In this document: one piece after another, positions 1-8,128 of the stretch
Layout of the letters: each line of letters begins with the position of its first letter
How positions within the stretch are numbered: the stretch's first letter is position 1
Notes under the pieces: generated by a model
Told to the model about the DNA's origin: nothing
The model's input: only the letters and a program-made list of their open reading frames with translations
Databases searched by the model: none
Program-made: the position numbers and the translations under genes
NCBI GenBank assembly: GCA_021648045.1
Contig: JAKITM010000008.1
Location: forward strand, 1-43,476
Direction of reading: 5' to 3'
Length of the DNA: 43,476 nucleotides
Source: Lysobacterales bacterium
GTDB taxonomy: Bacteria; Pseudomonadota; Gammaproteobacteria; Xanthomonadales; SZUA-36

Positions 1-574
1 TTGAGACTATTAAGTCGGTATCAATCGCTGTAAAAATATCGAGGTAGTGGTTATAACGCTCGTAGTTGGTGGTTTGCAAATACTCTTTATCGCCTATTTT
101 CTCAATTTTGAATTTTTCTTTTGGTGATGGTATGGAGATATATTTTTGGGCTACTTTTCCATTCGCGACATTATCAATAACCACCACAAACTTACGCAGA
201 GATTCTTCGGTTGTCATCCATTTCAGCCATTCCTTGCTCGGATAAAGCTGGCCCAATGTGGCAATAGCAAGGTCGTTGCTGTCATCGAGTGCAGGCTGCT
301 GCGGTTCCGGCATGGTGTTTTCTATTTCGAAAGGAAGCTGGGTTTCAACCGGAACAGCTTGCTTAGTGTTTTCTATTTTTATGGGAGCTGGGACAACTGC
401 CTGTGGCTGAACGGTAGCCACGGGTTGATTTTGCTGCGGTTGCCAGATAAAGGCAAAGTAAAAACCACCTGCTATCAGCAAAAGAATAACTATGACAAGC
501 CACGACCAAAGGCTTTTCTGTCTGGCGCTTGCCGCATCACGGCGAAGCTTTTTTTCATATTTTTCTTGTTCCAT
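1..574 (-). CDS. DUF3014 family membrane-anchored protein (3' part missing at the left edge)
   Basis: The reading frame is open from an ATG at 572-574 to the left edge, about 191 codons, so the C-terminus is outside the window. The N-terminus is charged and followed by one transmembrane segment (about residues 22-43), then a Pro/Gln-rich linker. From about residue 95 a domain follows with the features of DUF3014: an LDDSND segment, FVVVIDNVANG, and a late TNYERYNHYLDIF stretch. The family's function is unknown. The layout suggests a short cytoplasmic tail with the domain in the periplasm. It is last in the minus-strand run after the methyltransferase, about 115 bp downstream. A GTGAGGG-like stretch lies well upstream of the start, with no good Shine-Dalgarno close in. 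The family call is from memory of its conserved motifs. Confidence 0.78.
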   Translation of the reverse strand, partial: MEQEKYEKKLRRDAASARQKSLWSWLVIVILLLIAGGFYFAFIWQPQQNQPVATVQPQAVVPAPIKIENTKQAVPVETQLPFEIENTMPEPQQPALDDSNDLAIATLGQLYPSKEWLKWMTTEESLRKFVVVIDNVANGKVAQKYISIPSPKEKFKIEKIGDKEYLQTTNYERYNHYLDIFTAIDTDLIVS

Positions 575-690
575 TATTCTCAGCCTATTTTTCCCTCACA
601 CTAATACCAGACTTTTCTACTGACTGATAGTTCAATTCAGAAAGTCCTGAGACGCTACGGACGGCCCAACTCAGTGGGTTTTCGTTCTAG

Positions 691-1242
691 TCATAATGTG
701 TCTGCTATACCGGGTTTTCGGGCGATTATTTGTGCTACCGCTCGTTCCGGGTTTTTAAAAATACCTTCGAAACTGTGAATGATCTCCCAGCCATGGAAGA
801 TTGCTTCTAGTTCCCCTGGCCGTAACAGGAAATCCGGATTATTCGGTCTCCCGAAATGCCGATTTTCGGTGGTGAAGGTTTCATATACCACCAAGCCTGT
901 TGGCATAGTAGCAGCAATTAGTGCCGGGAACAGTGGTCGGTGAAGATAGCGAAATCCCAGTATCGCACTAAACTGGCGTTCAGCTAGTGGGTTTATATCC
1001 GCTACTTCAAGGTCTACTTCCCAGCAACTTCCGGGCAGCGATGCCGCTATCAAATGCGTATCTACCTCTGCAAGGGCTGATTCAGATTTATCCGCAAAGA
1101 CCACATCCACGCCACTTTCTGCCAATAACAAGCCATTGCGGCCATCGCCGCAGGCAAGGTCCAGAACCGGCTTTGCGCTTTCCAGCGAAGTCAGCAGATC
1201 AAGATGGTCTAGCAGCAGTTGTGCCGCTTTCTGTTCAGCCAT
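691..1242 (-). CDS. Small class I SAM-dependent methyltransferase
   Basis: About 183 residues from an internal ATG at 1240-1242. An upstream in-frame codon would add seven residues that look like antisense of the neighbouring gene, so I prefer the shorter start. It overlaps the exonuclease III stop by 8 bp. Motif I of Rossmann methyltransferases is clear (DLACGDGRNG, residues 28-37), followed by an acidic residue at the end of strand 2 (VVFADKS), which would bind the SAM ribose. Size and style resemble TehB/UbiG-like small methyltransferases, but nothing identifies the substrate. Position directly after an AP endonuclease gene suggests co-transcription, not necessarily shared function. Confidence 0.8.
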   Translation of the reverse strand: MAEQKAAQLLLDHLDLLTSLESAKPVLDLACGDGRNGLLLAESGVDVVFADKSESALAEVDTHLIAASLPGSCWEVDLEVADINPLAERQFSAILGFRYLHRPLFPALIAATMPTGLVVYETFTTENRHFGRPNNPDFLLRPGELEAIFHGWEIIHSFEGIFKNPERAVAQIIARKPGIADTL

Positions 1243-2020
1243 TAACCTGATAGTCAAAATCAATAATCAGCGGCGCGTGATCGGAAAAGCGTTCTTCTTT
1301 ATAGATAGATGCTGCCCTGACCTTGTCTGCAAGCGTTGGACTGATGACCTGATAATCGAGTCGCCAACCGGTATTGTTAGCCCATGCCTGGCCGCGGTTT
1401 GACCACCAAGTATATTGATGTTCGCGCTCATCTACTTGGCGGAAAGCATCGACCATCCCCAAACCATCGCTGGAATAAAGCTTATCCATCCAGGCGCGTT
1501 CTTCGGGCAAAAAACCGGAGTTTTTCTGATTACCGCGCCAGTTTTTAATATCAATTTTTTTATGCGCGATATTCCAGTCACCACAAATGACCACATCCCG
1601 TCCGCCTTTGGCGAGTTCAATAATCACCGGTTCCAATTTAGCCATGGAGTCATACTTGAGTAACTGGCGCTCTTCCTTGGATGAACCCGAGGGCATATAA
1701 ACAGAAATTATGGTTAAATTACCCACTTCTACCTGCAGCCAACGACCTTCATTATCAAACCAGTCGATACCAACACCAATTTGCACATTATCGGGCGTAT
1801 ACGGGGTGTAAATTGCGGTGCCGCTATAGCCTTTTTTCTCAGCATCAGAAAAATATACATTCTGACCTTGAGGATGAAACACCTCAGCGTCAAGCTGATG
1901 TTGCTGAGCTTTGGTTTCCTGAATACACACAAAGTCTGCTTTTTGAGCCGCCAGCCACTCAAAAAACCCCTTGCGTGCAGCGGCGCGAATACCGTTAGTA
2001 TTGACTGAAATTATGCGCAT
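1235..2020 (-). CDS. xthA: Exodeoxyribonuclease III (AP endonuclease), XthA/ExoA type
   Basis: 261 residues, full length for the endonuclease/exonuclease/phosphatase fold. It would cut 5' to abasic sites and remove 3' blocks during base-excision repair in the cytoplasm. The catalytic set is intact: N9, E35 (in CIQETKA), Y108, D148/N150 (GDWN) and D247/H248 (FSDHAP). This matters because the N-terminus (MRIISVN.NGI) also resembles Crc, the catalytically dead RNA-associated paralogue of Pseudomonas; the retained residues argue for an active nuclease. The start is an ATG that overlaps the upstream DUF885 stop as TAATG, so the two are probably translationally coupled. Confidence 0.93.
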   Translation of the reverse strand: MRIISVNTNGIRAAARKGFFEWLAAQKADFVCIQETKAQQHQLDAEVFHPQGQNVYFSDAEKKGYSGTAIYTPYTPDNVQIGVGIDWFDNEGRWLQVEVGNLTIISVYMPSGSSKEERQLLKYDSMAKLEPVIIELAKGGRDVVICGDWNIAHKKIDIKNWRGNQKNSGFLPEERAWMDKLYSSDGLGMVDAFRQVDEREHQYTWWSNRGQAWANNTGWRLDYQVISPTLADKVRAASIYKEERFSDHAPLIIDFDYQVNG

Positions 2021-3834
2021 TATTGTTGCTTCTCCAAAATATACCGATCAACTTCTTGCTCAACCAGGGTTAGTGGCAGGCCACCATGGGTTAATACCGC
2101 ATCATGAAAATCGCGAATATCAAAATTATCACCCAGTTCTTGTCTGGCTCGTTCGCGTAACTCCAGAATTTTTAACATGCCCACTTTATACGCCAATGCT
2201 TGCCCCGGCATTACCATATAGCGTTCAATCTCGGCGACCACATCACCTTTGGGCATACCCGTTTTTTCTAACATATACCGAATCGCTCGCTCCCTAGACC
2301 AACGCATCTTATGCAAGCCTGTATCTACAACCAGCCGCACTGCCCGGAACATTTCTGCCTGTAAACGGCCCAAGTTATGCAGCGGATTTTTCAGCATTCC
2401 CATTTCATAGGCCAATTGTTCTGAATACAGCGCCCAACCTTCGGAAAAAGCGGTAAATGGTAAGAAATTTCGGAACATTGGTACGCCCTTGATCTCCATG
2501 GCAATGGCTATCTGTAAGTGATGCCCTGGCATGGCCTCGTGGTAGGCCAAAGTAGGCATGCCCCATTGGGTAATAGCTGAAAAATCCCGCAAGTTAGCGT
2601 AAAAAATACCTGGGCGTGAACCATCCATTGTCGGCGGGTTGTAATATGCCCCGGGCGCTGTGTCTTGTTTGAATTCTGGAATTCGCTCTACTTTAACTGC
2701 TGCCTGCGGCAAGGTTCCAAACCAGTCTGGAAGTTTAACTGTGATCTCCTCAATCAACTGCTGGTAGTCTTGCAGAATCTGATCGCCAGTAGTTTCATCG
2801 GGCTGATACAAGTAGCGCGGGTCTTGTGACAAAGTTTGCACGCGAGTACCGACACTACCTTCACAAAGTTTTTGCGCACAGAGTATTTCATCCATTGCGG
2901 TTTCTATTCGGCGTACTTCAGCACGCCCAATTTTATGGATTTGTGTTGCCGTCATATCTGTGGTGGTATTGGCGCGAACCTGGAGGTCATAAAATGCATC
3001 ACCATCAGGTAGTGACCACACCCCATGGTTCTGGGTAGCCTTAGGTTTGAGCTGTTGGAAGTATTTTATGAGTTGCCGATAGGCCGGTAGCACACTAAGT
3101 CGGATTGCACTCGCGGCTCGCAACTCCAGAGATTTACGCACATCCGCATTGAGCTGATCCAGCTTTTCAACTTTTTCTATAAATGTACTATATAGAATAT
3201 TTTCTTCGATTGGCTGGACGCTAAACTCATGCATTTCTTTGAGCACTTTCTGAACCACAAACTTGGGTGGAATAATGCCTTTTTCTTCACGCAGCTCCAG
3301 CCCTTGTACAACCCCGGCAAACTTTTCATCAAACTGGTTGAGTCTGGCAATATAGTCCTCAGCCTCACGCTGAGAGGTAATGAGGTGCTGAGTTGCCATA
3401 AAGGTCGGCAAATTACTCTGCACCCCAAACAGCTGGTTAACCGGATAGTTGTGATACATAAACCGCTCACCAGCGACGATATCTTCCAGAAACCAGGAAA
3501 GCACCGCATAGGAAAGCTGTTCTTCACCTTCCAGCTCGGAGGAATCATAGGCCAGCAAGTGTTCCAGATTACGGCGGGTGATAGCGGCATCCTCAATGGC
3601 TCTAGCCGGACTGGAATCAGATAGCTCATCATTTTTATAGTGCAAACCCATGGGTTCCAGCAGACGCAAGCTGGAAAGCATCTCCGGATTTCTGAACATA
3701 AACTCAATAAAAACTTTGTTATAAAACAGGCTCAAACTAAGTGGTTTGAAGTAGATGGTATGCACAACAAAGACACCGGCTAGCAGAACTACTGTAGCTA
3801 GCCCAAGACCTAGCCATTTAAACAGCCTCTTCAT
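2020..3834 (-). CDS. DUF885 family putative zinc metallopeptidase, membrane-anchored
   Basis: 604 residues, the usual length for DUF885 proteins. An N-terminal hydrophobic stretch (about residues 9-27) is an uncleaved anchor or signal peptide; there is no lipobox. The family signature YHEAMPGHHLQ lies near residue 431 and carries the HE..PGHH residues thought to bind metal, with the ERYMVMPGQALAYK.G segment typical of the C-terminal third. The family is related to M32/M3-like peptidases by fold, but substrates are mostly unknown, so a periplasmic peptidase role is inference. The ATG overlaps the glnS stop (TAATG) and its own stop overlaps the xthA start in the same way, placing it in one transcription unit. 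Confidence 0.88.
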   Translation of the reverse strand: MKRLFKWLGLGLATVVLLAGVFVVHTIYFKPLSLSLFYNKVFIEFMFRNPEMLSSLRLLEPMGLHYKNDELSDSSPARAIEDAAITRRNLEHLLAYDSSELEGEEQLSYAVLSWFLEDIVAGERFMYHNYPVNQLFGVQSNLPTFMATQHLITSQREAEDYIARLNQFDEKFAGVVQGLELREEKGIIPPKFVVQKVLKEMHEFSVQPIEENILYSTFIEKVEKLDQLNADVRKSLELRAASAIRLSVLPAYRQLIKYFQQLKPKATQNHGVWSLPDGDAFYDLQVRANTTTDMTATQIHKIGRAEVRRIETAMDEILCAQKLCEGSVGTRVQTLSQDPRYLYQPDETTGDQILQDYQQLIEEITVKLPDWFGTLPQAAVKVERIPEFKQDTAPGAYYNPPTMDGSRPGIFYANLRDFSAITQWGMPTLAYHEAMPGHHLQIAIAMEIKGVPMFRNFLPFTAFSEGWALYSEQLAYEMGMLKNPLHNLGRLQAEMFRAVRLVVDTGLHKMRWSRERAIRYMLEKTGMPKGDVVAEIERYMVMPGQALAYKVGMLKILELRERARQELGDNFDIRDFHDAVLTHGGLPLTLVEQEVDRYILEKQQ

Positions 3835-5516
3835 TATTTATTACCGCGCTTTGCCCATGAATCTCTAAGGCTTACTGTTCTATTCAGCACGGGTTTTTCT
3901 TTTGTCGAGTCTTGTGCATCATGACAAAAATAACCGACTCGTTCAAACTGGCAAAAACCACCGGCTTCAATAAACGAAGGCTCAACCATGGCAGTTACTT
4001 TGCTCAGACAGTCTGGGTTAATAAACTCCCTGAAATCACGGTCTTTATCAGCTAAGGGGTTCTCAACATTAAATAAACGGTCATACAGGCGCACTTCGGT
4101 AGGTACACCATGCTCGGCTGAAACCCAGTGAATAGTACCTTTAACCCGGCGACTGGACTCGGGCATGCCGCTGCGGGTTTGCGGATCCAGCTCGCAATGT
4201 ACTTCAATCACTTCACCATTGTCATCTTTGATGAGATCAACAAATTTGATAATAAAGGCGTTGCGCAAGCGAACTTCACCACCCGGCTTGAGGCGGAAGT
4301 ATTTGCGTACTGGTTCTTCCATAAAATCGCCGCGTTCGATATAGATTTCCCGCGTAATGGGTATCCGGCGCGTGCCCATGGATTCATCTTGCGGGTGGCG
4401 GGCCGCTTCAAACCATTCGGTTTCGCCTTCCGGAAAGTTCAGTAAGACCACTTTCAAAGGGTCCAGTACCGCCATCGCCCGTGGGGCGGTGGTATTTAAT
4501 TCGTTGCGTACTTCGTTTTCCAGCACGCCAAGCGGAATAATGGATTCCGACTTAGTCACTCCAATCACCTCGGAAAAATTCCGGATCGCCGCCGGCGGAT
4601 AACCACGCCTGCGCATCGCTGCCAGGGTTGGCATACGCGGATCATCCCAGCCATCGACCAGGCCTTCATCGACCAGCATTTTCAGCCGCCGCTTGCTCAT
4701 TACCGTGTAATCTAAATTCAGGCGGGCAAATTCGATTTGCTGTGGGTGTGCCTGAACTGAAACATTATCCAATACCCAGTCATACAATGGGCGATGATCT
4801 TCAAACTCTAGGGTACAAAGTGAATGGGTGATGCCTTCAAGCGCATCAGAAATGCAGTGGGCAAAGTCGTACATGGGGTAAATATGCCATTCATCGCCCG
4901 TGCGTTGATGGGCGATATTGCGAATTCGGTAAATGGTGGGGTCACGCATCTTAATATTCGGCGATGCCATATCAATTTTAGCCCGCAATACAAAACAACC
5001 ATCTTCAAACTCACCTACTCGCATGCGCTGAAATAAATCCAATGACTCTTCCAGCGGCCGCTCCCGCCAGGGACTCGGACGACCGGCTGTCGTCAGGGTG
5101 CCACGGTATTCACGCATTTCATCAGCACTAAGTTCTTCAACATAAGCTTTACCCGCCTTAATCAATTCGACCGCAAAATTATAAAAATCCGGAAAATAAT
5201 CTGAGGCATGACGAAGTTCATCCCATTCAAAACCCAGCCAACGAACATCTTTCTCGATTGCACGGGCGTAGGCTTCTTCCTCTTTACAAGGATTGGTATC
5301 ATCAAAACGCAAATTGGTCAGCCCTGAAAACTCTGCCGCTAAACCGAAGTTTAGGCAAATGGCTTTGGCGTGACCAATATGAAGAAAGCCGTTAGGCTCA
5401 GGCGGGAAGCGGGTTTTAATGCTTTGGTGCTTGCCCGAATCGAGGTCTGCAATAACAATATTGCGGATAAAGTGACTGGTTTTCGGATTATTATCTGAAT
5501 TTGAATGCTGGCTCAT
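3834..5516 (-). CDS. glnS: Glutaminyl-tRNA synthetase
   Basis: Charges tRNA-Gln directly with glutamine. I place the start at the ATG at 5514-5516 (MSQHSNSDN...), giving 560 residues, close to the 554 of E. coli. An upstream in-frame codon exists, but the extra 50 residues have no counterpart in the family. Class I signatures are present: PPEPNGFLHIGHAKA with the HIGH motif and VMSKR as the KMSKS variant, plus CTLEFEDHRPLYDWVLDN and RDPTIYRIRN typical of GlnS rather than GltX. The C-terminal anticodon-binding barrels are complete and end in RTVSLRDSWAKRG. It heads the minus-strand run and is divergent from the symporter gene at 5679. Confidence 0.96.
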   Translation of the reverse strand: MSQHSNSDNNPKTSHFIRNIVIADLDSGKHQSIKTRFPPEPNGFLHIGHAKAICLNFGLAAEFSGLTNLRFDDTNPCKEEEAYARAIEKDVRWLGFEWDELRHASDYFPDFYNFAVELIKAGKAYVEELSADEMREYRGTLTTAGRPSPWRERPLEESLDLFQRMRVGEFEDGCFVLRAKIDMASPNIKMRDPTIYRIRNIAHQRTGDEWHIYPMYDFAHCISDALEGITHSLCTLEFEDHRPLYDWVLDNVSVQAHPQQIEFARLNLDYTVMSKRRLKMLVDEGLVDGWDDPRMPTLAAMRRRGYPPAAIRNFSEVIGVTKSESIIPLGVLENEVRNELNTTAPRAMAVLDPLKVVLLNFPEGETEWFEAARHPQDESMGTRRIPITREIYIERGDFMEEPVRKYFRLKPGGEVRLRNAFIIKFVDLIKDDNGEVIEVHCELDPQTRSGMPESSRRVKGTIHWVSAEHGVPTEVRLYDRLFNVENPLADKDRDFREFINPDCLSKVTAMVEPSFIEAGGFCQFERVGYFCHDAQDSTKEKPVLNRTVSLRDSWAKRGNK

Positions 5517-5678
5517 TTCGAATATCGCTTCTGTTTGCCTAAAATTATTTGCATGTTTTTGCAATCTAATTTGGCATTTGTCCATTAAAGGTGTAAATTC
5601 TATCGCATCATTGATGGTTATAGTGCTTAATAGCCATATTAATCTACAAAAATAACGAAAAATCACATAGGGAATATC

Positions 5679-6971
5679 ATGTCATACGGTAACTTGAGTC
5701 TCAGCGCGAAAATTTTTCTTGCGATGGTGTCCGGTCTAATAATCGGCCTGTTTCTCCAATATGGGCTTGAGAGCCCGGACTGGGTGAATACCTGGCTCAC
5801 TGGCGGGATATTTTTTGTTATCGGCAAAATTTTCATCAGCCTGCTGAAAATGCTGGTTGTGCCGCTGGTATTTGTTTCGCTAGTTACCGGGACATCTGCT
5901 CTCGCCGACCCGTCTACACTGGGACGAATCGGCCTTAAAACTATTGGTCTCTATTTAATAACAACGGGCATTGCGGTTTCTCTGGCATTATTTGCTGCTG
6001 TCATCTTCCAACCCGGCATCGGTGCGGAACCCGCGGCGGCTGCACTTAAGGAAATCACCACCAATAAATCTTTTGTCCAGGTACTCGTTGATATTGTCCC
6101 CACCAACCCGGTCAGCGCCATGGCCAATGGCGACATGCTACCGATTATCGTGTTTGCAGTCATGTTGGGTATCGCTATCACCCACAGTGGCAAAGCTGGG
6201 GTCCGCATTGCCGGGTTTTTCTCCGACTTGAACGATGTCATTATGAAGCTGGTCACCTTTGTTATGAAAATGGCCCCGATAGGCGTTTTTTCCCTGATTT
6301 TAATACTCGGAGCCACTCTGGATTTTGCTGAATTTGCCAAGGTTGCCAAATACATTGTGTTGGTATTAGCCGTTCTGCTTATTCACGGCTTGATTGTCTA
6401 CCCAACAATGCTGTCGCTTCTATCAGGACTTAACCCGATTACCTTCCTTAAAAAAATGCGCCCAGCAATGATGTTTGCGTTCTCAACCGCATCATCCAAT
6501 GCCACCATACCGGTGACCATGGAGACTGTGGAAAAACGCATCGGTGTTAATAATCGAGTCTCATCCTTCACCATCCCTATGGGTGCGACTATTAATATGG
6601 ACGGCACCGCTATCATGCAAGGCATTGCCACCGGGTTTATCGCCCAGTTCTACGGTATCGATCTTTCGCTTTCTCAATACCTGATGATAGTGGTTATGAT
6701 TATTATGGCCTCTATCGGTACCGCTGGCGTGCCCAGTGTGGGGCTGGTGATCTTAGCTGGTGTACTTGCCAATGTTGGCCTACCCATTGAGGGTATCGCC
6801 CTGATACTGGGTGTTGACCGACTGCTGGATATGACGCGTACCGCTGTTAATGTTACTGGTGATGCTACCGTAACCACCATTGTGGCCAAATCTGAGAATG
6901 AGCTGGATCTTGAGATATTTCATGACCCCAAAGCTGGGATGAAGTTTGAAAAGGGCGAGGCAACTCACTGA
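5679..6971 (+). CDS. Dicarboxylate/amino acid:cation symporter (DAACS family)
   Basis: 430 residues, full length, with about eight hydrophobic membrane segments and two re-entrant regions. Family motifs are SSNATIPVTME (serine-rich re-entrant loop) and TIPMGATINMDGTA, the NMDGT cation/substrate-binding motif, followed by SIGTAGVPSVG and the VDRLLDMTRTAVNVTGD segment. The aspartate/arginine pattern of the last segment fits acidic amino acids or C4-dicarboxylates coupled to Na+ or H+; which one cannot be read safely. The start is the ATG at 5679 with TAGGGA at 5668-5673 as ribosome-binding site. It stands alone, divergent from glnS. Confidence 0.93.
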   Translation: MSYGNLSLSAKIFLAMVSGLIIGLFLQYGLESPDWVNTWLTGGIFFVIGKIFISLLKMLVVPLVFVSLVTGTSALADPSTLGRIGLKTIGLYLITTGIAVSLALFAAVIFQPGIGAEPAAAALKEITTNKSFVQVLVDIVPTNPVSAMANGDMLPIIVFAVMLGIAITHSGKAGVRIAGFFSDLNDVIMKLVTFVMKMAPIGVFSLILILGATLDFAEFAKVAKYIVLVLAVLLIHGLIVYPTMLSLLSGLNPITFLKKMRPAMMFAFSTASSNATIPVTMETVEKRIGVNNRVSSFTIPMGATINMDGTAIMQGIATGFIAQFYGIDLSLSQYLMIVVMIIMASIGTAGVPSVGLVILAGVLANVGLPIEGIALILGVDRLLDMTRTAVNVTGDATVTTIVAKSENELDLEIFHDPKAGMKFEKGEATH

Positions 6972-7122
6972 GTTTTTCTAAACTCTCAAGCAACATTTAA
7001 CAAGGTAGTTAGCGGCGTGTGGGAATTTATGCCCATGCGTTTGGTTGGGGGCGCGCTCCTTGATAAAAAAGCTGATCTCGCTTCTCGCGCGTTTTTCAGC
7101 TTTCTTGAGCGTATACTCACCC

Positions 7123-7148
7123 AAAAAACCCGACCTAAGCCGGGTTTT
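7123..7148. terminator. Rho-independent terminator, stronger on the minus strand
   Basis: AAAACCCG (7125-7132) pairs with CGGGTTTT (7141-7148) around an 8-nt loop. Read on the minus strand the hairpin is followed by six T residues, so it best fits the end of the PEP mutase-like gene at 7253. On the plus strand it has four T residues and could also stop read-through from the symporter gene. Confidence 0.75.
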
Positions 7149-7252
7149 ACATGACTTTATTATGGGATTGTTCTGCTTCTATACTTACGCCAGAAATTCA
7201 CACTCCCATACCTTTCAAGTCAGCTAGAGAATATGTATAAGAACGACATGAC

Positions 7253-8047
7253 TTATCTAAACAAGGTGCTAATTTTACTGCCCGCATATAATTTTTCGGT
7301 ACTGCGTTCTGCCATGAGTATGCGTGTGTTTTCTTCAATAAATGCAACAGTTGCATCTGAAAAAGAGCTACCTAGGCTAAAGCGCTTAACGCCTAATTCC
7401 TTTAGTCCCTTGGTATCTACCAGGCTTGGTAGGGACATGATATTCAGTGGAGCCTTAATTGTGGCTGTAAGTTGTTTGATTTCCTCAGCCTGGCTTAGCC
7501 CTGGCACAAATATTCCATCGGCCCCGCTGCTAACATAATCAACTGCTCTTTCAAGCGTCTCCGCTAACGGGTTTTTTAGTTGCAAATATGTGTCTGTTCT
7601 GGCATTGATGAAGAATTCCTGATAGCCATTTTTATTTAATATATTTCTTATCTTTTCAATTTGCTCGCAGTGTGCATTTTTATCCCGTAAGCTAGGTTTA
7701 CTCTTCAGGGAATCCTCTATATTAATACCAACAACCCCCATATTAGCCAGCTGCAATATATTTTTAGCCACTATGTCCATATCCTCAGAATAGCCAGATT
7801 CAACATCGACTGTTACTGGAATTTCAACGGCTGAGACTATTTTATTAACTATTGTTAATAACTCAGCAAACTGGATTCTTTCTCCATCCTGGTAACCCAG
7901 AGAATTAGCTATTCCCCAGCTGGTTGTTCCAATTGCCTTAAACCCGTTTTGCTGCATAATTATTGCCGATAGTATGTCCCAGGCATTAGGTAGGAAGAGT
8001 GGTTCATCTTGTGCGTGCATTTGTTTGAAACTTGCTAATTTGTTCAT
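7253..8047 (-). CDS. Isocitrate lyase/phosphoenolpyruvate mutase superfamily protein
   Basis: 264 residues, a complete alpha/beta barrel of the PEPM/ICL superfamily. Metal and substrate-binding motifs are visible: NAWD near residue 21, VDVESGY (D81, E83) and GINIEDS (E111, D112). The KKCGH loop of true isocitrate and methylisocitrate lyases is missing, because the loop after IEDS reads LKSKPSLRD. The protein is therefore unlikely to be AceA or PrpB. It belongs to the uncharacterised branch that includes oxaloacetate- or phosphonopyruvate-type hydrolases; the exact reaction is unknown. The start has a GAGG site six bases upstream. The gene is AT-rich compared with the core genes and lies 81 bp downstream of the Ada-AlkA gene on the same strand, followed by a terminator, so the two probably share a transcript. 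Confidence 0.88.
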   Translation of the reverse strand: MNKLASFKQMHAQDEPLFLPNAWDILSAIIMQQNGFKAIGTTSWGIANSLGYQDGERIQFAELLTIVNKIVSAVEIPVTVDVESGYSEDMDIVAKNILQLANMGVVGINIEDSLKSKPSLRDKNAHCEQIEKIRNILNKNGYQEFFINARTDTYLQLKNPLAETLERAVDYVSSGADGIFVPGLSQAEEIKQLTATIKAPLNIMSLPSLVDTKGLKELGVKRFSLGSSFSDATVAFIEENTRILMAERSTEKLYAGSKISTLFR

Positions 8048-8128
8048 AAAAACCTCATTGTGTAAGAAAATAATTAAAATAGTTACTTGGATTACTGCTT
8101 GGCGTTAGTAGCTTGGTCCTTATACATT

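Noticed and set aside
146..604. Open frame of about 150 codons on the plus strand
   Set aside because: It lies opposite the DUF3014 gene, which has a clear membrane segment and family motifs; the plus-strand product has no recognisable features.
7068..7103. Hairpin AAAGCTGA/TCAGCTTT after the symporter gene
   Set aside because: The stem is 8 bp with a 20-nt loop and no T run; the hairpin at 7123-7148 is the better terminator.
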